Positions 1 to 7,917 of a stretch of DNA of 64,000 nt are shown here, one piece after another. Location of the stretch: positions 58,050-122,049 of the forward strand of contig JBGQJC010000002.1 in the NCBI GenBank assembly GCA_041498815.1, written 5' to 3'. The notes under the pieces were generated by a model that did not search any database, was not told the DNA's origin, and saw only the letters and a program-made list of their open reading frames with translations. Within the stretch, counting starts at the first letter, position 1, and every line of letters begins with the position of its first letter. A program made the position numbers and the translations under genes. The stretch comes from DATDPM01 sp041498815. GTDB lineage: Bacteria; Pseudomonadota; Alphaproteobacteria; DATDPM01.

Positions 1-690
1 GCACAAACACCGGCGGCGCCGGATTCCACACCGCCGCCGGCCGCCCAAGAGCCCGCGCCCGCGGCCCAGGAGCCCGCCCCGGCGGCCCAGGAGCCGGCGG
101 CCCAGGAGCCGGCGGCCGTGCCGGCATCGGCGCAAAAGATCATCGAGCAATTCCACGCCACGCTTCTCAACGTCATGAAGGAGGGACGGAGCCTGGGATA
201 CGACGGGCGTTTCCAATGGCTCCAGCCGGCGGTCAAGGACACGTTCAATCTTCCGTTCATGGCGGAGATTACCGCGGGTACCTATTGGAACAAGGCAGAC
301 GACGAACAACGCCAGAAATACGTCGAAGCATTTTCGAAGATGAGCACCGCAACCTACGCCGAGCGGTTCGACGCTTACGCGGGCGAGAAGTTCGACATCA
401 CCGGCACCGAGGAAGAAGGCCGCAACTCGGTGGTGATTCAAACCCAAATCACCGATCATGACGGCGGCCACACGCTGATCAATTATCTTTTGCGCAACAT
501 CGACGGCACGTGGAAGGTCGTGGATGTCTACCTTAACGGCAGCATCAGCGAACTCGCGGTCAAGAAATCGGATTATTCCGACGTCTTGAAGACGGGCGGA
601 ATCGATGCGCTGGTCGCCGCCTTGAACAACAAGGTGGCGAGCATCGCCACCGATGCCGGGAAATCGGAGGTCAAGACCAAGGTCCGATAA
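1..690 (+). CDS. MlaC/Ttg2D-family phospholipid-binding protein, 5' truncated
   Basis: The reading frame is open from base 1, so the gene starts outside the window. The visible product begins with an Ala/Pro-rich stretch containing repeated AAQEPAP units and continues into an alpha/beta domain of about 190 residues. That domain resembles MlaC (toluene tolerance protein Ttg2D), the periplasmic carrier that moves phospholipids between the outer-membrane MlaA complex and the inner-membrane MlaFEDB transporter. Features typical of the family are the early FHATLLNVMKEG helix, FNLPFMAEI, and the DGTWKVVDVYLNGSIS segment near the C-terminus. A GTG at 118 is probably only an internal codon. The low-complexity linker would fit a region between a signal peptide and the domain. 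No other mla gene is visible. Family assignment is fairly secure; the role is inferred from the family. Confidence 0.75.
   Translation, partial: AQTPAAPDSTPPPAAQEPAPAAQEPAPAAQEPAAQEPAAVPASAQKIIEQFHATLLNVMKEGRSLGYDGRFQWLQPAVKDTFNLPFMAEITAGTYWNKADDEQRQKYVEAFSKMSTATYAERFDAYAGEKFDITGTEEEGRNSVVIQTQITDHDGGHTLINYLLRNIDGTWKVVDVYLNGSISELAVKKSDYSDVLKTGGIDALVAALNNKVASIATDAGKSEVKTKVR
43..117 (+). repeat. In-frame tandem repeat encoding AAQEPAP units
   Basis: Two 21-base units followed by shorter 15-base units, all multiples of three, encode AAQEPAP-like repeats in the N-terminal linker of the MlaC-like protein. This is coding low-complexity sequence, prone to copy-number change. Confidence 0.7.
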
Positions 691-805
691 CGCGCGGCCG
701 CCGCAACCGGCGGCGAGAGGGCCGTTTCCAAGACGGCCATTCCGTATTACCTTTGGGCGCGAATGGGGGCGCGGCATCAAGCGCCTAGCGCCCGGGTTAG
801 GGGAT

Positions 806-2479
806 ATGATGAAGGCACAAGTCGTTCTGCCGCGAAACGGCACCGAGACGCTGCTGGAGCCGCACACCAAGGCGGCGCGGTTGCGCGCGCTTTTGTATTC
901 GCCCGAGCTCTCCTTTCTGATGGAGGCGCACGACGGATTGTCGGCCAAGATCGTCGAGGAATCCGGGTTCAAGGGAATCTGGGCCTCGGGGTTGGCGATA
1001 TCGGCCGCGCTCGGCGTGCGCGACAACAACGAAGCGTCGTGGACACAGGTCATCGACGTTCTGGAGTTCATGTCGGACGCCACCACGATTCCGATTCTGG
1101 TGGACGGCGATACCGGTTACGGCAACTTCAACAACATGCGCCGCCTAGTCAAGAAGCTGTGCCAGCGCGGCATCGCGGGCGTGTGCATCGAGGACAAGCT
1201 CTTCCCCAAAACCAATTCCTTCCTGGGCGACGGTCAGCCGCTCGCCGATATCGGGGAATTCTGCGGCAAAATTAAGGCGGGCAAGGACAGCCAGACGGAT
1301 GAAGACTTTTGTCTGGTCGCCCGCATCGAGGCGCTGGTCAGCGGTTGGGGGCACGATGAGGCGCTTCGGCGCGCCGACGCTTATGCCGAGGCCGGGGCAG
1401 ATGCGATCCTGGTTCATTCCAAGAAATCAGCGGCGGACGAGATCCTGGCCTTCATGCGCGAATGGAGCGGGCGCTGCCCGATCGTGATCGTGCCCACCAT
1501 GTTCTACGGCACGCCGACCGAGGTGTTGCACAAGGCGGGCGTCTCGACCGTGATCTGGGCCAACCACAACATCAGGGCCGCCATCAGCGCCATGCAGGAG
1601 GTGTGCCGGCGAATCCAGAGCGAGCATAGCCTGGTCGGGGTCGAAGGCGAGATCGCGACGCTTCAGGAGGTCTTCCGCCTCGCCGGCAACAGCGAATTGG
1701 CCGACGCCGAGCGGCGCTACGGCAAGGCACGCGAGGAGATCCGGGCGATCGTGATCGCGGCCTCGCGCGGCGCCGACCTGGGCGAGCTCACCAAGGACCG
1801 GCCGAAATGCATGATCGACGTGCGCGGGCGGCCCCTCCTGCGCCGCCTGGTTTCGACGCTGCGCAAGGGCGGGGTGCGCGAGGTGACGGTGGTGCGCGGT
1901 TACAAGAAAGAGGCGATCGATTTGCCGTCCATCAACACCGTGGACAACGACGCCTACGCCACCACCGGCGAAGCCGCTTCGCTGGCGTGTGCGGCTTCGC
2001 ATCTCGAGGGCGGCTGCGTGATTTCCTACGGCGATATCCTGTTCCGCCGTTATATCCTCGACGCGCTGTTGCACGGCAGAGGCGACATCGTGCTGGCGGT
2101 GGACGCTCTTAGCGCCGACAAGCGCCGCGGCGGCGCCGGGCGCGCGGCGGACCTGGTTTCATGCACGCGCCGGTTCACCGGCAATTATCTGCTGGAGAAG
2201 GAACCCGCGTTCCTGCGGCGCATCGCCAACAACATCGAGCCCGAATCGGTGGACGGCGAATGGATCGGACTGGCGCGGCTTTCGGCGCGCGGCTCCGAAC
2301 TCGTGCGCGGCGAGATCGCGGCCATGGCCGAGGACGGCAGCTTGGCTTCGGCGAGCTTGCTCGACGTCTTCTCGCGCCTGATCGAGAAGGGCGAAACGAT
2401 CTCCGTCATCTACATCGCGGGCAATTGGCTCGACGTGGACGACGTTTTCGACCTCGCCGAGGCGCGCAACTTCTTGTGA
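806..2479 (+). CDS. pepM: Phosphoenolpyruvate phosphomutase fused to a nucleotidyltransferase
   Basis: The product (557 aa) has two domains. Residues about 20-300 are a PEP mutase/isocitrate lyase TIM barrel carrying the signature EDKLFPKTNS (129-138), matching the EDK-x5-NS motif that separates true PEP mutases from related lyases. PEP mutase rearranges phosphoenolpyruvate to phosphonopyruvate, the first C-P bond-forming step in phosphonate synthesis. Residues about 312-557 form a sugar-nucleotidyltransferase-like domain (AASRGADLGELTKDRPKCM, then SYGDILF with a probable metal-binding Asp). In known phosphonate pathways such a domain makes a CMP-activated aminoethylphosphonate (PntC-type), which is the likely role here. 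The start is ATG at 806 (ATG at 809 is equally possible); the frame extends upstream to 653 but that part is not family-like. ppd follows 10 bases downstream. Confidence 0.9.
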   Translation: MMKAQVVLPRNGTETLLEPHTKAARLRALLYSPELSFLMEAHDGLSAKIVEESGFKGIWASGLAISAALGVRDNNEASWTQVIDVLEFMSDATTIPILVDGDTGYGNFNNMRRLVKKLCQRGIAGVCIEDKLFPKTNSFLGDGQPLADIGEFCGKIKAGKDSQTDEDFCLVARIEALVSGWGHDEALRRADAYAEAGADAILVHSKKSAADEILAFMREWSGRCPIVIVPTMFYGTPTEVLHKAGVSTVIWANHNIRAAISAMQEVCRRIQSEHSLVGVEGEIATLQEVFRLAGNSELADAERRYGKAREEIRAIVIAASRGADLGELTKDRPKCMIDVRGRPLLRRLVSTLRKGGVREVTVVRGYKKEAIDLPSINTVDNDAYATTGEAASLACAASHLEGGCVISYGDILFRRYILDALLHGRGDIVLAVDALSADKRRGGAGRAADLVSCTRRFTGNYLLEKEPAFLRRIANNIEPESVDGEWIGLARLSARGSELVRGEIAAMAEDGSLASASLLDVFSRLIEKGETISVIYIAGNWLDVDDVFDLAEARNFL

Positions 2480-2489
2480 GGCGCCGTTC

Positions 2490-3629
2490 ATGATCGAGGC
2501 CGGCCTGTTCATCGCGCAGGCGATGGCGCGCGGCTTCGACTTCTATTCCGGGGTGCCCTGCTCGTTCCTGACGCCGTTGATCGACGGCGTGATCAGCGAT
2601 CCGAAATTGACCTATGTCGGGGCGGCGAGCGAGGGCGAGGCGGCGGCGATCGCGGCGGGCGCCTGGCTTGCCGGGCGCAAGACCGTGGTCATGTGCCAGA
2701 ACTCCGGGCTCGGGAACGCGGTCAATCCGCTGACCTCGCTCAATTACCCGTTCCGGATTCCGACCCTGTTCATCACCACCTGGCGCGGCCAGCCGGGCCT
2801 CAAGGACGAGCCCCAGCACGAATTGATGGGCCGCGTCATGGACCGGCTTCTCGACACCATCGAAATCCGCCACCGGCCATTTCCGGCGGAAAGCCGGGAC
2901 ATAGCACCCGCGCTGGAGGAGGCGGATTCCGCCATGGCGCAAACCGGCCTTCCGTTCGCCTTCGTCATGGCGAAGGGGAGCGTGGCGAAATCGGCGCTCC
3001 GCCAGACCGCGATCGAACCGAAGGCCCCCGGCGAGTACCGCGACCTTCGCGCCAACGGGGCGAAGCCCGCGCGCGCCGAGGCGTTGAGGACGTTCCTCGA
3101 CCTCGCGCCCGAGAGCGCCGCGGTGATCGCGACCACCGGCAAATGCGGGCGCGAGCTGTTCGCGATCGCCGACCGCAAACAGCACCTCTATCAGGTGGGG
3201 TCCATGGGCTGCGCGGCCGGCATGGGTTTGGGCGTCGCACTCAATGTCCGGCGGCCGGTCGTCGTGCTCGACGGCGACGGCGCCGCACTCATGAAGCTGG
3301 GCACGGTGGCGACCATTGGCGCCTATCGTCCGCCGAATCTGATCCACGTCGTGCTCGACAACGGCGTCCACGATTCGACCGGAGGGCAGATGACCGTCTC
3401 GGCCACGGTGGATTTCGCGCGGGTCGCGCTCGCCTGCGGTTACGGCGCGGCGTTTTCCTGCGATTCGCTCGAGGGATTCGCAAACGGGCTGCGCGCCGCC
3501 TTCGTGCGCGAGGGGCCGAGCCTCATCCACCTGCGAATTTTGCCCGGTTCGATCAAGGACGTAGGCCGGCCGAGCGTGGCCCCGCGCGACGTGGCGCGAA
3601 GGTTCAAGGCCTTTCTCGCCTCAGGCTGA
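2490..3629 (+). CDS. ppd: Phosphonopyruvate decarboxylase
   Basis: A 379-residue thiamine-diphosphate enzyme. It decarboxylates phosphonopyruvate to phosphonoacetaldehyde, the irreversible step that pulls the unfavourable PEP mutase reaction forward. Visible features are the N-terminal pyrimidine-binding domain with the putative catalytic Glu48 (SEGEA), the substrate-region stretch TTWRGQPGLKDEPQHELMG (97-115), and the C-terminal TPP-binding motif starting GDG at 262-264 and ending near Asn291. Length is normal for the family. It follows pepM closely, so the two are almost certainly co-transcribed. Its last 9 bases overlap the 3' end of the convergent phnW. Confidence 0.93.
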   Translation: MIEAGLFIAQAMARGFDFYSGVPCSFLTPLIDGVISDPKLTYVGAASEGEAAAIAAGAWLAGRKTVVMCQNSGLGNAVNPLTSLNYPFRIPTLFITTWRGQPGLKDEPQHELMGRVMDRLLDTIEIRHRPFPAESRDIAPALEEADSAMAQTGLPFAFVMAKGSVAKSALRQTAIEPKAPGEYRDLRANGAKPARAEALRTFLDLAPESAAVIATTGKCGRELFAIADRKQHLYQVGSMGCAAGMGLGVALNVRRPVVVLDGDGAALMKLGTVATIGAYRPPNLIHVVLDNGVHDSTGGQMTVSATVDFARVALACGYGAAFSCDSLEGFANGLRAAFVREGPSLIHLRILPGSIKDVGRPSVAPRDVARRFKAFLASG

Positions 3630-4739
3630 GGCGTTGGTCAGCCTAATCCCCAACTCGCGGGTGACCTCGGCGACGGCGGCGACAAGGGATTCCATCTGTT
3701 CCGCCTGGAGCGCGCCGATGCACCCGACCCGGAACGTTTCCGCCTTGGTCAGCTTGCCGGGATAGATGACGAAGCCGCGCCGGCGCAGGGCTTCGTAGAA
3801 CGGCTCGAAGCGGAAGCCCGGGGGGTTGCGGAAGGTGACGATGACCGGCGCCTGGAGCCGGTCGGGCAGCAGCGTTTCGAAGCCGAGACGGCGCAGGCCC
3901 GCGACCAGGACCTCGCAGTTGCGGCGATAGCGGGCAAGCCGCGCCGGCGCCCCGCCTTCGGCGCCGTAAGCCTCGAGCGCGGCATCGAGCGCCGCGATCA
4001 CATGGGTGGGCGGCGTGAAGCGCCATTGGCCGCTTTGCTCCAGGAATTTCCATTGGTCATGGAGGTCGAGCGCGAGCGAGTGGGAATTGCCGGCGGCGGT
4101 TTCGAGCGCCGATTTGCGCGCGATGACGAATCCCATGCCCGGAACCCCTTCGAGGCATTTGTTGGACGAGGCGATGACCGCGTCATAGGCGAGTTTGCCG
4201 GCGCCAAGCGGCAGAATTCCGAAGGTGCTCATGGCGTCGATCAGGAGCTTGCGCCCGGCCTTGGCGGTCGCGGCGGCGATGTCCTCGATGGGGTTGAGGA
4301 TGCCGGAGGTCGTTTCGCAATGGATCGCGGCGACATGGGAAATGCCGGGGTCGGCGGCGAGCGCGGCGGCTGCTTGCGCGCCCGAGGGCGGCGCCGTTTC
4401 CTCGGTCTCTAACACCGTGAAATTGCGCCCCACGATCTCGCAGATCTTCGCGATCCGCCGTCCATAGGCGCCGTTGACCAGCACCAGCACCTTGCCGCCG
4501 GGCGGAACCAGCGTGCCGATGGCGGCTTCCACCGCGTAGGTGCCGCTGCCCTGGATGGGCACGCAGAGGTGGGTCGCGGCGCCGTCGACGATGCTGAGGA
4601 GCCGGTCGCAAACGCGAGCGGTGAGGGCAATGAAATCGGCCTCGCGCGAGCCGAAATCGCGCTGCATCGCGGCGCGCGTGGCGCGCCGGGTGTTGATCGG
4701 CCCGGGCGTGAACAGCCAGGGTTTCTCGGGGCTTTCCAT
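3621..4739 (-). CDS. phnW: 2-aminoethylphosphonate--pyruvate transaminase
   Basis: A 372-residue fold-type I PLP aminotransferase. The start TPGPINT (11-17), the Asp-containing LLIDAMSTFG (165-174) and the PLP lysine in ASSNKCLEG (Lys194) are typical of PhnW. The enzyme interconverts phosphonoacetaldehyde and 2-aminoethylphosphonate (AEP). In degradation it removes the amino group. Next to pepM and ppd it more likely runs toward AEP synthesis, and the nucleotidyltransferase domain of PepM could then activate AEP with CTP. It is on the opposite strand to pepM-ppd, so the pathway is split into convergent transcripts overlapping by 9 bp. No phosphonatase (phnX) or C-P lyase gene is visible, which supports synthesis over breakdown. 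Confidence 0.9.
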   Translation of the reverse strand: MESPEKPWLFTPGPINTRRATRAAMQRDFGSREADFIALTARVCDRLLSIVDGAATHLCVPIQGSGTYAVEAAIGTLVPPGGKVLVLVNGAYGRRIAKICEIVGRNFTVLETEETAPPSGAQAAAALAADPGISHVAAIHCETTSGILNPIEDIAAATAKAGRKLLIDAMSTFGILPLGAGKLAYDAVIASSNKCLEGVPGMGFVIARKSALETAAGNSHSLALDLHDQWKFLEQSGQWRFTPPTHVIAALDAALEAYGAEGGAPARLARYRRNCEVLVAGLRRLGFETLLPDRLQAPVIVTFRNPPGFRFEPFYEALRRRGFVIYPGKLTKAETFRVGCIGALQAEQMESLVAAVAEVTRELGIRLTNASA

Positions 4740-4823
4740 GCCCGCGAGGCTATCGCCGTCCGGTGGCGGTTCTCAAGCGCGATCCGGCGCGTTGCCGGGA
4801 AGAACGACCGGCCGGGCTTGGGC

Positions 4824-5249
4824 TCAGCAGGTGGGCCCCATGAAGGCGCCGAGATAGAAATTCGGGCCGAAGGCGACGCTGCGCCCGTTTTCCTCCAGGT
4901 ACCTCTGCTGAACGCCGTAAGCCTCGTGCTCGCGCAACTGGGGCCGCAAGACGGCCGGAATATTGGCGAACCGGTGATTGCGATTCTGCAGATAGTGGAC
5001 GAGCTCGTGCAGCAGCACGGAGCGGGCGCAGACGTTGGTTTCGATCTGGAGGCCGTCGTCGATGTAGACGACGTTTTTATCCGGATACACGCCCAAAGCC
5101 TCGCACGGGCCGGCGCAGGCGAGCTGCGCGATCTGGGCATGAGGGACCAGGGCAACGGCGGGCGGCTCGTTGGGCAGGGCGTAGGATGTGTGAGTGCCGA
5201 TCCAGGCCAGCAAGCCGGCCACGATCAAATTCATGGTATTCGGGTCCAT
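4824..5249 (-). CDS. Small HExxH-motif protein (paralogue 1 of 2)
   Basis: A 141-residue protein beginning MDPNTMNLIVAG, with a hydrophobic N-terminus that may act as a signal or anchor. It carries SVLLHELVHYLQ, an HExxH zinc-metallopeptidase-like motif, and four Cys residues (CAGPC, NVCAR, C-terminal GPTC). The start was chosen because GAGGAGG lies directly upstream of the ATG at 5249; the frame extends upstream without a better site. It is clearly paralogous to the next gene (5499-5948), sharing ICARSVLLHELVHY-like, EALGVYPD and LGAFMGP segments. This resembles an uncharacterised proteobacterial family. Peptidase activity is possible but not shown, and the protein is short for a complete metallopeptidase domain. 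Confidence 0.75.
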   Translation of the reverse strand: MDPNTMNLIVAGLLAWIGTHTSYALPNEPPAVALVPHAQIAQLACAGPCEALGVYPDKNVVYIDDGLQIETNVCARSVLLHELVHYLQNRNHRFANIPAVLRPQLREHEAYGVQQRYLEENGRSVAFGPNFYLGAFMGPTC

Positions 5250-5498
5250 AACGCACCTCCTCGACCCCCATCCGGCGGCGCGTGTTTTCACGTCGCTGCC
5301 TCCCACGGGCCGAAGCCGGTTCCAGGACCATTCGGTCCCGAACCGCGGCACCCTCACTTCATTCCCCTCTTCAATCCTTCCCTGGGCTTAGAAACGCCGG
5401 GCCGGCTGGCCGCAAAAACCCACGGCTAATCCACCCATTACGGTAATATAGGACAATGCCGCTGACCGATCTATGGGGCGTTTTGTCGCAGGGGATTT

Positions 5499-5948
5499 TT
5501 AGCCGCCCGCCCGCTGGCCGGGGTTGCAGGCGGGGCCCATGAAGGCCCCCAAGCGGAAATTGTTGCCGAAGTCGACGGCGCGGCCGTTGTCGCTGAGGAA
5601 CTGCTTCTGGACCGAGTAAGCCTCGCGCTCGCGCAACTGGGATTGGATCACGCGCGGCAAATTCAAAAACCGCCCCTCCTGTTGCTGGTCGTAATGGACG
5701 AGCTCGTGCAGCAGCACGGAGCGCGCGCAGATATTGCTGTCGAGCTGGAGTTTGGCGTCGACGTAGATGACGCCGGCATCGGGATAGACGCCGAGCGCTT
5801 CGCACGATTGGCCGCAGGCGAGCAGTTCAAGATAGGCGTGGGGCACCACGGCGATAACGGGCGTTTCCGCCGGCATGGGATAAGTGGTGTGGGCGCTGAT
5901 CCAAGTCAGCAAACCCACGACCAGGGCTTTCATGCTCCCAGGGTCCAT
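5499..5948 (-). CDS. Small HExxH-motif protein (paralogue 2 of 2)
   Basis: A 149-residue paralogue of 4824-5249, starting MDPGSMKALVVGLL. It keeps the same order of blocks: hydrophobic N-terminus, HAYLELLACGQSCEALGVYPD, NICARSVLLHELVHYDQQ with HExxH, and NFRLGAFMGPACNPG at the end. Both copies face the same way, separated by about 250 bases with no gene. The pairing suggests an old tandem duplication, since the two differ at many positions while the Cys and HExxH residues are kept. Function unknown; a secreted zinc-dependent enzyme is one possibility. Confidence 0.75.
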   Translation of the reverse strand: MDPGSMKALVVGLLTWISAHTTYPMPAETPVIAVVPHAYLELLACGQSCEALGVYPDAGVIYVDAKLQLDSNICARSVLLHELVHYDQQQEGRFLNLPRVIQSQLREREAYSVQKQFLSDNGRAVDFGNNFRLGAFMGPACNPGQRAGG

Positions 5949-6187
5949 CGCACGCGCTTCCCGGCCCGGTGCGGATCGCGACAGCGATCGAGCGAACCAT
6001 GTAACGCACCGGCCCGATTCAGTTCCGGTTTCTTCCGAAAGAGAAGACTCCGGGCCTTACGGCGATTAGCGCATGGACCGGCTTAACGAACCGTTAGACC
6101 AAGGTTAATAAATGGTAGACAAAGGGTAGATTTTGGCGGAAATCCTAGCCTTTCGGCGAGAATTTCCCGGGCCGATCGCGCCCCTCC

Positions 6188-7024
6188 TCAGGACTTCGAT
6201 TCGGCAATCAGGATCTCGCCCTGGCCGCCGACGCCGCGGTCGCCGGCGAAGCGGCGCACGCGTTCGCCGATTTTATTGAGCACGGCGAACTCGGACCCGA
6301 AGCGGCGGGCCTGATCGTAGAGCAGCCACAGAAACTGGAGATTGTGCCCGCCGCAGTCGTTGAAGGTGGCGAGCATCCGCTGCGGCGCATGGCTGAGTAA
6401 AATCGTGCCGCGGCGCATGGCAAGCCCGGTGAAATCGCCGGCATGGCCGAGCACCACGATCGTTCCGGCCACCATCCTCGAGCCGGCATAGGGGCCGGTG
6501 TCGCCCGCGATCAGCAGCACGCCGCGGCGCATGCGATCGCCGGCGCGGCCGCCGGCGTTGCCCGTGACGCTCACCAAGCCGCCCCGCATCCCCACCCTCT
6601 CGCCGGGCAACGCGGCCCCGAGAAAATCGCCGGCATTGCCGCCGATGCGGATTTCCCCGCCTTCCATCGCGCAGGCGGCATAGACCCCGGCGCTGCCCGA
6701 GATAACGATCGCGCCGCCTTTCATCCCGAAGCCGGCATAAGCGCCGGCATCGCCCGAGACCGAGATCGAACCCGTGGTCATTCCCGCGCCGATGCGATCC
6801 AAGCGCGGCGATCCGTTCTCGATCGCGATCTCGCCCGAAACCGGCGAGGCAATCGGCTCACCGGAAAGTTCGAACAGGGCATCGAGGCGCGCCAAGCGGT
6901 TGCCGCAGGGAAGCATGAGCGCGGCCACCTCGGCGAGCTTGCGCCCCGCCAGCTCGCGCGGGATCAGCGCCGACATGTCCACGCGCTGGCGGGGTTCTTC
7001 GCGAAGGGCAAGCCGCAGCGTCAT
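6188..7024 (-). CDS. fhcC: Formyltransferase/hydrolase complex subunit C
   Basis: A 278-residue protein with a central run of glycine-rich repeats (GGAIVISGSAG, GGEIRIGGNAGD, GGLVSVTGNAGG) that form the right-handed beta-helix of formylmethanofuran dehydrogenase subunit C (FwdC/FmdC). In bacteria it belongs to the Fhc complex, which takes the formyl group from formyl-H4MPT via methylofuran and releases formate. The start ATG at 7024 overlaps the fhcD stop codon as ATGA, and the peptide MTLRLALREEP fits the family. It is the last gene of the fhcBADC operon, the gene order known from Methylorubrum extorquens. Confidence 0.93.
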   Translation of the reverse strand: MTLRLALREEPRQRVDMSALIPRELAGRKLAEVAALMLPCGNRLARLDALFELSGEPIASPVSGEIAIENGSPRLDRIGAGMTTGSISVSGDAGAYAGFGMKGGAIVISGSAGVYAACAMEGGEIRIGGNAGDFLGAALPGERVGMRGGLVSVTGNAGGRAGDRMRRGVLLIAGDTGPYAGSRMVAGTIVVLGHAGDFTGLAMRRGTILLSHAPQRMLATFNDCGGHNLQFLWLLYDQARRFGSEFAVLNKIGERVRRFAGDRGVGGQGEILIAESKS

Positions 7025-7917
7025 GACAGGATCTTGTGCAGATGGAAATGGAATTGGCCGAGCTTGCCGCCGTAATTCCCGGCCGAGATGCGCGCGATGC
7101 CGCCGCCACGCCCGAGCCCGCAAATGGCCTCCATGCCGGCGCGCATCGCCGCCGCGACCGCGTCCTTAGAGAGGCCATCGATGACGATTTCCAGAACCGC
7201 CTCGATGTCGGGGGTGAGCAAGGTTTGGGTGAGGCCTTTGAGCGTGGGGCAGTAGGCGTCGTTCGACGAGGCGATCAGGGATTTATATTTCGATCCCACC
7301 TTCGAGCCCGAGCGCACGACGCCGCCCGGAAACGGCATGATGATGCCCGGGACCCCGCGCATGGCGGCGACCGCCGCCTCGGCCGCGGCCAGCACCTGCG
7401 CGCGCGAGCGGGCCAAGATCAAGAGATTTCCGCCGCCCACCGCCTTGGTCGCATAGGCGAATTCCTCGCAGATGAACTCGCCGTCCATCACCGGGATGCG
7501 CCAGTAGCGCTTGGTGCCGAGCAGCTTGGCGATCTGGAACCCGTCGCCGAAATAGCGCAGCGATGCCCCCAGCTTGATGCGCTCGTCGCCCGCAATCCCC
7601 GCGAACAGGGCCGAGGTGGGCGAGGTCATGACGCACTGGCCGGCCCGCGTCAGAACCTGCTTGGCGAGATCGTTCCCGGACATGGCGAAGATCAGCACCG
7701 AGACGCCGGGCCGCCCGTCGGGCGTGTCCGGGGGCTCCAGCATGCGCTCGATCCCCGCCTCGCAGCCGCACGCGATCACCGAGGTGGCGAATCCGGTCAT
7801 GGCGTTCGCGGCATGGTACGCCCAAGCGGAGGAATCCGCGGTGATGATGAGCCGTGTCGCCTTCATGCCGAAGGCTTCGGCGAAGGTGTCGTCGATCTCG
7901 ACGCCGTTGACGATCAC
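7021..7917 (-). CDS. fhcD: Formylmethanofuran--tetrahydromethanopterin formyltransferase
   Basis: A 298-residue Ftr homologue. It transfers the formyl group between N5-formyl-H4MPT and the furan carrier (methylofuran in bacteria). Family-typical sequence includes the start MIVNGVEIDDTFAEAFGMKA, the CGCEAGIE loop, and PTSALFAGI. Its length matches archaeal and bacterial Ftr (about 297 aa). Start and stop both overlap neighbours by ATGA (with fhcA upstream at 7914-7917 and fhcC downstream at 7021-7024), implying translational coupling and fixed stoichiometry in the complex. Confidence 0.95.
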   Translation of the reverse strand: MIVNGVEIDDTFAEAFGMKATRLIITADSSAWAYHAANAMTGFATSVIACGCEAGIERMLEPPDTPDGRPGVSVLIFAMSGNDLAKQVLTRAGQCVMTSPTSALFAGIAGDERIKLGASLRYFGDGFQIAKLLGTKRYWRIPVMDGEFICEEFAYATKAVGGGNLLILARSRAQVLAAAEAAVAAMRGVPGIIMPFPGGVVRSGSKVGSKYKSLIASSNDAYCPTLKGLTQTLLTPDIEAVLEIVIDGLSKDAVAAAMRAGMEAICGLGRGGGIARISAGNYGGKLGQFHFHLHKILS

